From positions 124,001-188,000 of the forward strand of contig NZ_AP038785.1 of assembly GCF_047160095.1 (NCBI RefSeq): a DNA stretch of 64,000 nt. Reading direction: 5' to 3'. Positions 45,501 to 53,337 of this stretch are shown one piece after another (the first letter of the stretch is position 1; the number at the start of each line of letters is the position of its first letter). The translations under genes were made by a program, and so were the position numbers. The notes beneath the pieces are model-generated. The model was not told the DNA's origin. It ran no database searches and saw only the letters and a list, made by a program, of their open reading frames with translations. The stretch is from Rodentibacter abscessus. Its GTDB lineage: Bacteria; Pseudomonadota; Gammaproteobacteria; Enterobacterales; Pasteurellaceae.

Positions 45501-46369
45501 TGAAATTAAACATAAATTTGACCGCTCTTGAGCAGGCAGTTCGGCAAATGGGTGAACAGATAAAATTTTCAACAGGTTTTGGGGTACGTTTGCCTCCACT
45601 GAAAACGGCTCAAGGAGTACAAATTCAGCCGGGCGATATTGAATGGATTAAAACCAAAGAAGGGAGTGAACTCCCTCTTTTTCAAGGGGAAGTGGTTATT
45701 TTGTTTATCCCTGATCATACAAAAGGGCGGCAATCCATAGAAGCCATTATACAAAATGGGGGAAATGGCAATCGCCTGCATTTTTCCAATTGCGAAACTT
45801 TAGAGAAAATGCGTCAAATCGGGCGTTATGAGCGTTATCGTGCTACCAATAACCTTGAGGGACTCGTAGAAATTACTGCCCTAAACCAGCAAGGGCAAAT
45901 CGTTTCAGGTGAAGTCGTGTTGAAAGCCTGTAAAAACTGCTTATCTCAACTCAATTATAAAAATTATGCTCAAACATCTAGGCAAGAAAAAAATGAGATT
46001 TGGGCAAATTTTTCCTTTAAAGAGTTTTTTGAGATCTATAAACCCTATTTTCATACCAATCCAGATTTAGATCTTACTCCCGGTTACAGCGATGATTGGA
46101 AGTATATTTCTCAACGGGAAAAGGAGAAAAGAGATTTTTGCTGTGATGAATGTGGAGTTAATTTGCGGCAATATCGACACTTGCTACATACCCACCATAA
46201 GAATGGAGTAACTAAAGATAACCGAATAAGTAATCTAGCAGTGCTTTGTGTGGAATGTCATTGCAAACAGCCTAAACATGAGCATATGAGTGTTTTGAAT
46301 GAAGATAAGCAACTATTAGCGAAGTTAAGAGCTGAATCTGCTTGGGACTTAGATGATATCCCTTTTTAG
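45500..46369 (+). CDS. zorE: Zorya type II effector ZorE (HNH endonuclease)
   Basis: 289 residues. An N-terminal domain of unclear fold (residues 1-140) is followed by a CxxC pair (KACKNC, 144/147) and a C-terminal HNH nuclease: paired cysteines CDEC (215/218), HTHHKNG with the catalytic His region (~230-233), DNRISNLAVLCVECH with the conserved Asn and second Cys pair (250/253). In type II Zorya, zorA-zorB is followed by a single HNH protein, ZorE, a DNA-degrading or nicking effector; the order and overlap here fit that. There is no zorC/zorD (type I) or zorF/zorG (type III). No exact uptake signal occurs; ACCGCTCTT near the start is a near miss. Confidence 0.82.
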   Translation: MKLNINLTALEQAVRQMGEQIKFSTGFGVRLPPLKTAQGVQIQPGDIEWIKTKEGSELPLFQGEVVILFIPDHTKGRQSIEAIIQNGGNGNRLHFSNCETLEKMRQIGRYERYRATNNLEGLVEITALNQQGQIVSGEVVLKACKNCLSQLNYKNYAQTSRQEKNEIWANFSFKEFFEIYKPYFHTNPDLDLTPGYSDDWKYISQREKEKRDFCCDECGVNLRQYRHLLHTHHKNGVTKDNRISNLAVLCVECHCKQPKHEHMSVLNEDKQLLAKLRAESAWDLDDIPF

Positions 46370-46380
46370 TTAATATGCCT

Positions 46381-46468
46381 GATTGCTAAAGAACGTGAGA
46401 AAATGGCGGAATACCAATCCGGATTGGAAAAAATCCGTGAGCAGTATAAGGCGATTGAGGCACTTTAA
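46381..46468 (+). pseudogene. Duplicated 3' end of valS (right direct repeat, probably the original end)
   Basis: In frame it reads AKEREKMAEYQSGLEKIREQ then YKAIEAL and a stop at 46466. It matches the end of valS at 76 of 78 positions and is followed by a terminator of its own. It has no start, so it is a fragment. Because it carries a typical ValS ending and sits next to yggS, it is likely the resident 3' end displaced by insertion of the zor genes. Confidence 0.9.
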
Positions 46469-46476
46469 TAAATAAA

Positions 46477-46510
46477 AAAACGCTGGCTTTTATGGTCAGC
46501 GTTTTTTATT
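46477..46510. terminator. Terminator after the valS fragment, shared with yggS
   Basis: AAAACGCTG (46477-46485) pairs with CAGCGTTTT (46497-46505), with A-run before and T-run after, so it works in both directions. Confidence 0.88.
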
Positions 46511-46523
46511 GTCGGCAAGCTCA

Positions 46524-47228
46524 TTATTTAGGCGAATAATTTCTTGCTCCGAAAATCGCCGTGCCGATACGCACCATTGTTGAGCCGCACTTTATTGCGC
46601 TTGGCATATCGTCCGTCATACCCATAGAAAGGGTGTCGATTTGTTGATTTGGCAAGGCTTGTCTGAGCTGTTCAAATAAGTCCGCCATTTTTTTGAACGT
46701 ATTTTCCTGTTCTTCAATATTTTCTGTTGGTGCGGGAATTGTCATTAAGCCGCGTAAACGCAAGTGCGGTAGATTTTCGATGTGTTTTGCTAACTCAAGC
46801 ATTTCTTCGGGCTGAATACCCGATTTGCTCGCTTCATCACTAATATTAATTTGAATCAGTACATTTAGCGGCGCTTTATTGGGAGGGCGTTGTTCGTTTA
46901 AACGATTGGCGATTTTGGCGCGATCAAGGGTTTGCATCCAATCAAAATATTCCGCCACCAAACGGCTTTTATTTGATTGTAGGGGGCCGATAAAATGCCA
47001 CTCTAGATCAATCCCTTGTTCGGCAAAATACTGAATTTTTTCTACGCCCTCTTGCACATAGTTTTCACCGAATGCGGTTTGCCCTGCTTGGTAAGCGACT
47101 AAAATATCGGAAACCGGTTTTGTTTTAGATACAGCAAGCAGTTTCACTGCATTGGATGCCCGTTGAACTTGTTCACAAGCGCTATGAATGCGTTGATGAA
47201 TTTGTTGCAAATTGTGTTGAATATCCAC
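46524..47228 (-). CDS. yggS: YggS family pyridoxal phosphate homeostasis protein
   Basis: Single-domain PLP-binding TIM barrel (234 aa) that buffers PLP and affects amino acid pools. The PLP lysine is Lys35 in LLAVSKTKPVSDI. FGENYVQEGVEKI, WHFIGPLQSNKSRLVA, LIQINISDEASKSG and SMGMTDDMPSAIKCGSTMVR (phosphate-binding) are family motifs. Its start is ~80 bases from the thr promoter, and transcription is divergent. Confidence 0.95.
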   Translation of the reverse strand: MDIQHNLQQIHQRIHSACEQVQRASNAVKLLAVSKTKPVSDILVAYQAGQTAFGENYVQEGVEKIQYFAEQGIDLEWHFIGPLQSNKSRLVAEYFDWMQTLDRAKIANRLNEQRPPNKAPLNVLIQINISDEASKSGIQPEEMLELAKHIENLPHLRLRGLMTIPAPTENIEEQENTFKKMADLFEQLRQALPNQQIDTLSMGMTDDMPSAIKCGSTMVRIGTAIFGARNYSPK

Positions 47229-47311
47229 TGAATTCTCCTTATTTAAAGTGCGGTTAGTTTACACGAAATTTATCGCATTGAGAAAAATTCGGGTAAATTA
47301 TGATTTTCTGT

Positions 47312-47340
47312 TTGACAAGCTAGGTAAATTTCGGTATTTC
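47312..47340 (+). promoter_or_regulatory. Promoter of the thr operon
   Basis: A perfect -35 box TTGACA (47312-47317), 17-bp spacer, and -10 box TATTTC (47335-47340). It lies 35 bp before the thr leader peptide. Confidence 0.7.
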
Positions 47341-47374
47341 TTAGCGCATTCTTTTTTGAAAGATAAAAAACACA

Positions 47375-47446
47375 ATGAAAAATAACCGCACTTTCAGCAC
47401 GATCATTATTATGCTCACCATTACGATGTTTAATGGCGCGGGTTAG
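47375..47446 (+). CDS. thrL: thr operon leader peptide
   Basis: A 23-codon peptide starting MKNNRTFSTIIIMLTITM and ending NGAG before TAG. Eight of its residues are Thr or Ile (four each), the two amino acids that control attenuation of the E. coli thr operon, whose leader also ends NGAG. A terminator hairpin follows 21 bases after the stop. The uptake-signal core ACCGCACTT forms part of the Asn-Arg-Thr-Phe codons. An antisense frame over this stretch (47270-47467) is spurious. Confidence 0.85.
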   Translation: MKNNRTFSTIIIMLTITMFNGAG

Positions 47447-47467
47447 TGCATAAAATACAGGATACAT

Positions 47468-47500
47468 AAAACCCGCAATCTGATCGAATGCGGGTTTTTT
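47468..47500 (+). terminator. Attenuator terminator of the thr operon
   Basis: AAAACCCGCA (47468-47477) pairs with TGCGGGTTTT (47489-47498) and runs into seven T's, between thrL and thrA. Confidence 0.9.
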
Positions 47501-47538
47501 TATAGATTAAAAAATACAACTTTCTAGGAGAATCAATT

Positions 47539-49986
47539 ATGCGCGTACTTAAATTTGGCGGCACTTCGCTTGCTAACCCCGAACGTTTTTCCCAAGCGGC
47601 GAAACTTATCGAGCAAGCCCATTTGGAAGAGCAGGCCGCCGGTGTGTTATCCGCCCCTGCGAAAATCACCAATCACCTTGTAGCCCTTTCTGAAAAAGCC
47701 GCCTTAAATCAACCGACCGATACGCATTTCAACGAAGCAATTGAAATTTTCTACAACATTATCAATGGATTATATGCTGAAAATAATCAATTTGATTTAG
47801 CGGGAACGCAAGCGCTTATTGATGCGGAATTTGCTCAAATTAAAGATCTGTTGGAAGAAATTCGTCAAGCGGGAAAAGTGGAAGACGCCGTTAAAGCGAC
47901 CATTGATTGCCGCGGTGAAAAACTTTCTATCGCAATGATGAAAGCTTGGTTTGAAGCGCGTGGTTATGCAGTGCATATTGTTGACCCTGTAAAACAATTA
48001 TTGGCAAAAGGCGGTTATTTGGAATCTTCCGTGGAGATTGCGGAATCGACTAAACGTGTTGATGCCCTAAGCATTGCGAAAGACAAGGTTGTGCTTATGG
48101 CAGGTTTTACTGCGGGTAATGAGAAAGGGGAATTGGTGCTTTTAGGTCGCAATGGCTCCGATTATTCCGCTGCTTGCTTAGCGGCTTGTTTAGGTGCAAG
48201 CGTGTGTGAGATTTGGACAGATGTGGATGGCGTTTATACTTGCGATCCGCGTTTAGTGCCGGACGCACGTTTACTTCCAACCCTTTCTTATCGTGAAGCG
48301 ATGGAGCTTTCTTATTTCGGTGCAAAAGTTATCCACCCACGCACCATTGGTCCTTTATTACCGCAAAACATTCCTTGCGTGATTAAAAATACCGGTAATC
48401 CGTCTGCGGCAGGTTCCATTATTGATGGCAATGTGAAATCTGAAGGCTTACAGGTAAAAGGTATCACCAATTTAGATAATTTAGCGATGTTTAATGTGTC
48501 AGGCCCGGGAATGCAAGGTATGGTGGGAATGGCATCACGCGTATTTTCGGTGATGTCAAAAGCAGGGATTTCCGTCATTTTAATCACGCAATCTTCTTCT
48601 GAATATAGCATTAGTTTCTGTGTACCTGTTAAATCGGCGGAAGCCGCTAAAGCGGCGCTTGAAGCGGAATTTACGAATGAATTGAACGCAAACCAATTGG
48701 AACCGATCGAGGTGATTAAAGATATGTCGATCATCTCCGTTGTGGGTGATGGAATGAAAGAAGCGAAGGGCATTGCGGCGCGTTTCTTCTCTGCATTAGC
48801 GCAAGCGAATATTAGTATTGTTGCTATCGCGCAAGGTTCGAGCGAACGTTCAATTTCCGCCGTTGTGCCGCAAAATAAAGCGATTGAGGCGGTGAAAGCC
48901 ACTCACCAAGCGCTTTTCAATAATAAGAAAGTGGTAGATATATTTCTTGTCGGTGTCGGTGGAGTAGGTGGGGAGCTGATTGAGCAGGTAAAGCGCCAAA
49001 AGGAGTATCTGGCGAAGAAGGATATTGAGATTCGCGTCTGCGCAATTGCAAATTCCAATCGTATGTTGCTTGATGAAAACGGCCTAAATTTAGATGATTG
49101 GAAAAACGATCTTGAAAATGCAACCCAACCTTCCGATTTTGATGTGCTGCTTTCTTTCATTAAATTGCACCATGTGGTCAATCCTGTATTTGTTGATTGT
49201 ACTTCTGCGGAATCGGTTGCAGGGCTTTATGCAAGAGCTTTAAAGGAAGGCTTCCACGTCGTCACGCCAAATAAAAAAGCCAATACACGTGAGTTGGCGT
49301 ACTATCACGAATTACGTAAAAACGCTCAAGCAGGACAGCACAAATTCTTATATGAAACCAATGTCGGTGCGGGATTACCGGTGATTGAAAACCTGCAAAA
49401 TCTTCTTGCCGCCGGTGACGAGTTAGAGCGTTTTGAGGGGATTTTATCCGGCTCGCTTTCCTTTATTTTCGGTAAATTAGAAGAGGGATTTTTGCTTTCT
49501 GAAGTGACCGCACTTGCGCGTGAAAAAGGCTTTACCGAACCGGATCCCCGTGATGATTTATCCGGTCAAGATGTAGCGCGTAAACTTTTAATTTTAGCGC
49601 GTGAAGCCGGTTTAGAACTGGAATTATCCGATGTTGAAGTGGAAGGTGTGCTGCCGAAAGGATTTTCCGAGGGGAAATCCACCGAGGAATTTATGACAAT
49701 GCTGCCACAGTTGGATGCCGATTTTAAAGCCTGTGTTGATGCCGCCAAAGCAGAGGATAAGGTTCTCCGCTATGTAGGACAAATCAGTAATGGTAAATGT
49801 AAAGTTTCTATTGTTGCGGTTGAGCAAAACAACCCGCTTTACAAAGTAAAAGACGGTGAAAATGCGTTAGCGTTCTACACGCGCTATTATCAACCGATCC
49901 CGTTATTATTGCGTGGTTACGGTGCAGGTAATGCAGTAACGGCTGCGGGGATCTTTGCGGATATTTTAAGAACATTACAACATTAA
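47539..49986 (+). CDS. thrA: Bifunctional aspartokinase I / homoserine dehydrogenase I
   Basis: Catalyses the first and third steps from aspartate to threonine. The kinase domain starts RVLKFGGTSLANPERF, with LLGRNGSDYSAACLAAC and WTDVDGVYTCDPRLV. Two ACT regulatory domains follow (VSGPGMQGMVGMASRVFSVM and ISVVGDGMKEAKGIAARFFS), where threonine inhibits. The NADP-binding dehydrogenase begins VDIFLVGVGGVGGELIEQV near residue 465, with VTPNKKAN and ETNVGAGLPVIENLQ. The length of 815 aa matches the family. Regulated by thrL attenuation. Confidence 0.97.
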   Translation: MRVLKFGGTSLANPERFSQAAKLIEQAHLEEQAAGVLSAPAKITNHLVALSEKAALNQPTDTHFNEAIEIFYNIINGLYAENNQFDLAGTQALIDAEFAQIKDLLEEIRQAGKVEDAVKATIDCRGEKLSIAMMKAWFEARGYAVHIVDPVKQLLAKGGYLESSVEIAESTKRVDALSIAKDKVVLMAGFTAGNEKGELVLLGRNGSDYSAACLAACLGASVCEIWTDVDGVYTCDPRLVPDARLLPTLSYREAMELSYFGAKVIHPRTIGPLLPQNIPCVIKNTGNPSAAGSIIDGNVKSEGLQVKGITNLDNLAMFNVSGPGMQGMVGMASRVFSVMSKAGISVILITQSSSEYSISFCVPVKSAEAAKAALEAEFTNELNANQLEPIEVIKDMSIISVVGDGMKEAKGIAARFFSALAQANISIVAIAQGSSERSISAVVPQNKAIEAVKATHQALFNNKKVVDIFLVGVGGVGGELIEQVKRQKEYLAKKDIEIRVCAIANSNRMLLDENGLNLDDWKNDLENATQPSDFDVLLSFIKLHHVVNPVFVDCTSAESVAGLYARALKEGFHVVTPNKKANTRELAYYHELRKNAQAGQHKFLYETNVGAGLPVIENLQNLLAAGDELERFEGILSGSLSFIFGKLEEGFLLSEVTALAREKGFTEPDPRDDLSGQDVARKLLILAREAGLELELSDVEVEGVLPKGFSEGKSTEEFMTMLPQLDADFKACVDAAKAEDKVLRYVGQISNGKCKVSIVAVEQNNPLYKVKDGENALAFYTRYYQPIPLLLRGYGAGNAVTAAGIFADILRTLQH

Positions 49987-49999
49987 TAAGGAATGCCCA

Positions 50000-50950
50000 A
50001 TGTTACGAATTTATGCACCGGCTTCCAGCGCAAATATTAGCGTAGGTTTTGATACTTTAGGCGCCGCAATTTCTCCGATTGATGGCTCATTATTAGGTGA
50101 TGTGGTTCAAATTGAATCTATCGCAAGCGGTTTTGAATTGGAAAGTGCGGGTTATTTTGTCCGTAAATTACCTAAAGAGCCGCAAAAAAACATTGTATAT
50201 CAAGCCTATGTGCTGTTTAGTGAACGGTTAAAATTACGCGGTGGTAATGTGAAGCCATTGCGTTTAACCCTTGAAAAAAATATGCCGATTGGATCGGGGC
50301 TCGGCTCCAGTGCTTGCTCCATTGTGGCGGCATTGGTGGCACTGAACCGATTTCATCATGAGCCTTTTTCTAAAATGGAATTGCTTGAGATGATGGGCGA
50401 ATTAGAGGGGCGTATTTCGGGCTCGATTCATTATGACAACGTTGCCCCTTGTTATCTTGGCGGTGTGCAATTTATGGTACAATCTCTTGGTAATATTTGC
50501 CAAAAATTGCCGTTTTTTGATAATTGGTATTGGGTGCTGGCTTATCCGGGAATTGAAGTTTCCACAGCTGAAGCCCGTGCAATTTTACCAAAAAGTTATA
50601 CCCGTCAAGATGTTATTGCTCATGGTCGCCATTTAGGGGGCTTTGTTCACGCCTGCCATACTCACCAAGAGAATTTGGCGGCGATTATGATGAAAGATGT
50701 GATAGCAGAGCCTTATCGCGAGTCATTGCTGCCAAACTTCGCAGAAGTAAAACAAGCGACACGTGATCTAGGCGCATTAGCAACCGGTATTTCCGGCTCA
50801 GGCCCTACGATTTTTTCTATCGCACCGAATTTACAAACGGCAACAAAACTTGCGACTTATCTGGAAAGTCATTATTTACAAAATAATGAGGGTTTTGTAC
50901 ATATATGTAAGGTGGATAATGAGGGAACACGAGAGATTTTAGTGAATTAA
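50000..50950 (+). CDS. thrB: Homoserine kinase
   Basis: GHMP kinase (316 aa) that phosphorylates homoserine. ASSANISVGFDTLGAAI is motif 1, MPIGSGLGSSACSIVAALVA the ATP loop, and ATGISGSGPTIFSI motif 3. It starts 13 bases after thrA with AAGGAATG upstream. The last codons and the stop (GTGAATTAA) coincide with the left end of repeat element B, so the native C-terminus may have been slightly altered. Confidence 0.96.
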   Translation: MLRIYAPASSANISVGFDTLGAAISPIDGSLLGDVVQIESIASGFELESAGYFVRKLPKEPQKNIVYQAYVLFSERLKLRGGNVKPLRLTLEKNMPIGSGLGSSACSIVAALVALNRFHHEPFSKMELLEMMGELEGRISGSIHYDNVAPCYLGGVQFMVQSLGNICQKLPFFDNWYWVLAYPGIEVSTAEARAILPKSYTRQDVIAHGRHLGGFVHACHTHQENLAAIMMKDVIAEPYRESLLPNFAEVKQATRDLGALATGISGSGPTIFSIAPNLQTATKLATYLESHYLQNNEGFVHICKVDNEGTREILVN

Positions 50951-51000
50951 ATTTAAAAATACTGTATTGCTACGCCTTGCTGTACTCATTTTAATTCACT
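50941..51000 (+). repeat. Short inverted-repeat element, family 2, copy B
   Basis: 60 bp with termini AGTGAATTAAA and TTTAATTCACT. The centre TATTGCTACGCCTTGC, then GTACTCATTTTAATT, matches parts of copies A and C. It lies between thrB and thrC, and its left terminus provides the thrB stop codon. No other feature is evident in the 158-bp gap. Confidence 0.7.
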
Positions 51001-51108
51001 ACAAATAATGATCTCTAACATCATCGTTAGGTAAAACAATCATTTATCGGTAAAATTTCATGCCGAATTACATTCTATTTGAATAGAAACAAATAAATTG
51101 GATTAATT

Positions 51109-52383
51109 ATGAATTTATACAATATCAAACACCCGGAACAACAAGTCAATTTCGCACAGGCGGTTCGCCAAGGGTTAGGTAAAGATCAGGGGCTATTCTT
51201 TCCGGAAACGATTCCGCAGCTTTCCAATATTGATGAATTACTCGATCTTCCGCTTGTTGAACGCAGTCAAAAAATACTTTCCACTATCATTGGTGATGAA
51301 ATCCCGACAGACACATTGAATACGATGGTTAAAAATGCCTTTACTTTCTCTGCGCCTTTAGAAAAAGTGGAAGACAATATTTATGCCCTTGAGCTTTTCC
51401 ACGGCCCAACATTGGCTTTTAAGGATTTTGGCGGTCGCTTTATGGCACAAGCCTTAGCCGCCGTAAGAGGTGAGGGTAAAATTACCATTTTAACCGCCAC
51501 TTCCGGTGATACCGGTGCGGCGGTGGCACACGCATTTTATGGTTTAGAAAACATCAATGTGGTGATTTTATATCCGAAAGGCAAAATCAGCCCATTGCAA
51601 GAGAAATTATTCTGCACCCTTGGCGGCAATATTCGGACTGTGGCGATTAACGGTGATTTTGATGCGTGCCAAGCATTGGTGAAACAAGCCTTTGATGATG
51701 TCGAATTACGTGAAGCTATCGGTTTAAATTCGGCAAATTCCATTAATATCAGCCGTTTACTTGCACAAATTTGTTACTATTTTGAAGCGGTTGCACAATT
51801 ACCGAAAGCGAAACGTGACAATGTGGTGGTTTCCGTGCCAAGCGGTAATTTTGGAAACTTGACGGCAGGATTGATTGCAAAAACCTTAGGCTTGCCGATC
51901 TCACGTTTTGTTGCTTCAACCAATGCTAACGATACCGTGCCGCGTTATTTGCAATCCGGCAACTGGGAGCCAAAATCGACAGTTGCAACCCTTTCTAACG
52001 CAATGGACGTAAGCCGACCAAACAACTGGCCGAGAGTTGAGGAATTATTTAAACGCAACGGTTGGAGTTTATCGAATTTGGGCGCAGGTATGCTTACCGA
52101 TGAACAAACGGAAGAAACCTTAAAAGCAATGCGCGTCGAAGGCTATATTTGCGAGCCTCACGGTGCGATAGCATACCAAGTGTTGAAAGATCAACTTAAT
52201 GCAAACGAAACCGGTATTTTCCTTTGCACTGCGCACCCGGCGAAATTTAAAGAATCCGTCGAGCGTATTTTGAATCTTGAATTGCCACTTCCGGAAGCCT
52301 TGGATAAACACAACAAATTGCCATTACTTTCTGATGAAATGGATAATGATTTTGCGCAGTTACGCACATATTTATTGAAATAA
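51109..52383 (+). CDS. thrC: Threonine synthase
   Basis: PLP enzyme converting O-phosphohomoserine to threonine. PLP binds Lys105 in HGPTLAFKDFGGRFM. TATSGDTGAAVAHAF and VSVPSGNFGNLTAGL bind substrate and phosphate. 424 aa, standard length. Last gene of the thr operon, followed by a terminator interrupted by repeat C. Confidence 0.97.
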   Translation: MNLYNIKHPEQQVNFAQAVRQGLGKDQGLFFPETIPQLSNIDELLDLPLVERSQKILSTIIGDEIPTDTLNTMVKNAFTFSAPLEKVEDNIYALELFHGPTLAFKDFGGRFMAQALAAVRGEGKITILTATSGDTGAAVAHAFYGLENINVVILYPKGKISPLQEKLFCTLGGNIRTVAINGDFDACQALVKQAFDDVELREAIGLNSANSINISRLLAQICYYFEAVAQLPKAKRDNVVVSVPSGNFGNLTAGLIAKTLGLPISRFVASTNANDTVPRYLQSGNWEPKSTVATLSNAMDVSRPNNWPRVEELFKRNGWSLSNLGAGMLTDEQTEETLKAMRVEGYICEPHGAIAYQVLKDQLNANETGIFLCTAHPAKFKESVERILNLELPLPEALDKHNKLPLLSDEMDNDFAQLRTYLLK

Positions 52384-52387
52384 CGAT

Positions 52388-52515
52388 AAAGTGCGGTTAT
52401 ATTGAATTAAATTTTAAAATGTTTACAGCTTATTACGCCTCGCCGTACTCATTGTACTGCTTTCGCCTTGTGGTTTTGTATCCATTTTAATTTATTCTAA
52501 TTTTGACCGCACTTT
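52388..52515 (+). repeat. Family 2 repeat, copy C, inside the loop of an uptake-signal terminator
   Basis: Outer arms AAAGTGCGGT (52388-52397) and ACCGCACTTT (52506-52515) form an uptake-signal pair behind thrC. Between them lies a ~98-bp element (52401-52498) bounded by ATTGAATTAAATTTTAAAAT and CCATTTTAATTTATTC. It contains both the CCGTACTCATT word of copy B and the TTTGTATCCATTTT word of copy A, so it may be the fullest copy. Confidence 0.65.
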
Positions 52516-52534
52516 TTCTTTTCTATTTATTTTT

Positions 52535-53242
52535 ATGCCAACCTTTATCGCTTACGCCAATATTCAGCAGTTTTTTCCTTTTGATGAAATCCCTCTGGCG
52601 CTTGTTCCTGAAAATTTACTAATGTCATCTAATGAAAGCACTCGGGTAAAACAACGTCATCAATGTCGTCGATTAGCCCATTTCTTATTATGGAAATTGT
52701 TAAAAATAGCAGGAAAATCAACCGCACTTTTAGGACAAATTCAACGTACGGAAAGTGAACGACCTTATTTTTCCAATGAAAAGATAGATTTTAATATCAG
52801 CCATTCCGATGATTGGGTCTCGGTAATATTGGATATTCAAGAAGAAAAACAAAGTGCGGTCGGTATTGATATTGAATTTCCTAAAAAACGGAATTTCCTT
52901 GCATTAATGGAACATTTTGCTCCCGAGGATGAAATTCATTGGTTTACACGGCAAGTGAATTCGGAAAATGCTTTTTATCGTTGTTGGTGCTTGCGTGAAG
53001 CCGTATTGAAATCACAGGGCGTTGGCATTGTGAAGTTGTCGGAAGTATGCCATTTACCTGATGAACAGAAAATTTTTTCAGAACATTGCCCGCAAGGTGA
53101 GCTATTGTTTACCGATGAACTTCCGTTTTATTTTGCGATGTTTGTTAATCAACGACAAAATCAACCGCACTTTTTTCAATGGAATGGTGAAAAATTGATA
53201 CAAAAAACGCTCAAGCATTTTATTTATTATGATGTTAATTAA
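52535..53242 (+). CDS. Sfp-type 4'-phosphopantetheinyl transferase
   Basis: Transfers phosphopantetheine from CoA to carrier proteins. 235 residues with the Sfp motifs: RPYFSNEKIDFNISHSDDW (P2), VGIDIEFPKKR (P1, metal-binding Asp and Glu) and CWCLREAVLKSQGVGI (P3, W..REA.LK). It is immediately upstream of hflK as in H. influenzae. No nonribosomal peptide or polyketide gene is in the window, so its target may be the ordinary acyl carrier protein. Weak ribosome-binding site. Confidence 0.88.
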   Translation: MPTFIAYANIQQFFPFDEIPLALVPENLLMSSNESTRVKQRHQCRRLAHFLLWKLLKIAGKSTALLGQIQRTESERPYFSNEKIDFNISHSDDWVSVILDIQEEKQSAVGIDIEFPKKRNFLALMEHFAPEDEIHWFTRQVNSENAFYRCWCLREAVLKSQGVGIVKLSEVCHLPDEQKIFSEHCPQGELLFTDELPFYFAMFVNQRQNQPHFFQWNGEKLIQKTLKHFIYYDVN

Positions 53243-53337
53243 GCGTGAAAATCCCTCCTTATCACCTTGTATTTTTATAGACGAGTCCCCATTATTCCGA
53301 TAAACTCGTCACAATTTTTTTACAAACGGAGAACGAC

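Noticed and set aside
47270..47467. 65-codon minus-strand frame opposite the thr leader
   Set aside because: It is antisense to the promoter, leader peptide and attenuator, all of which are well supported.
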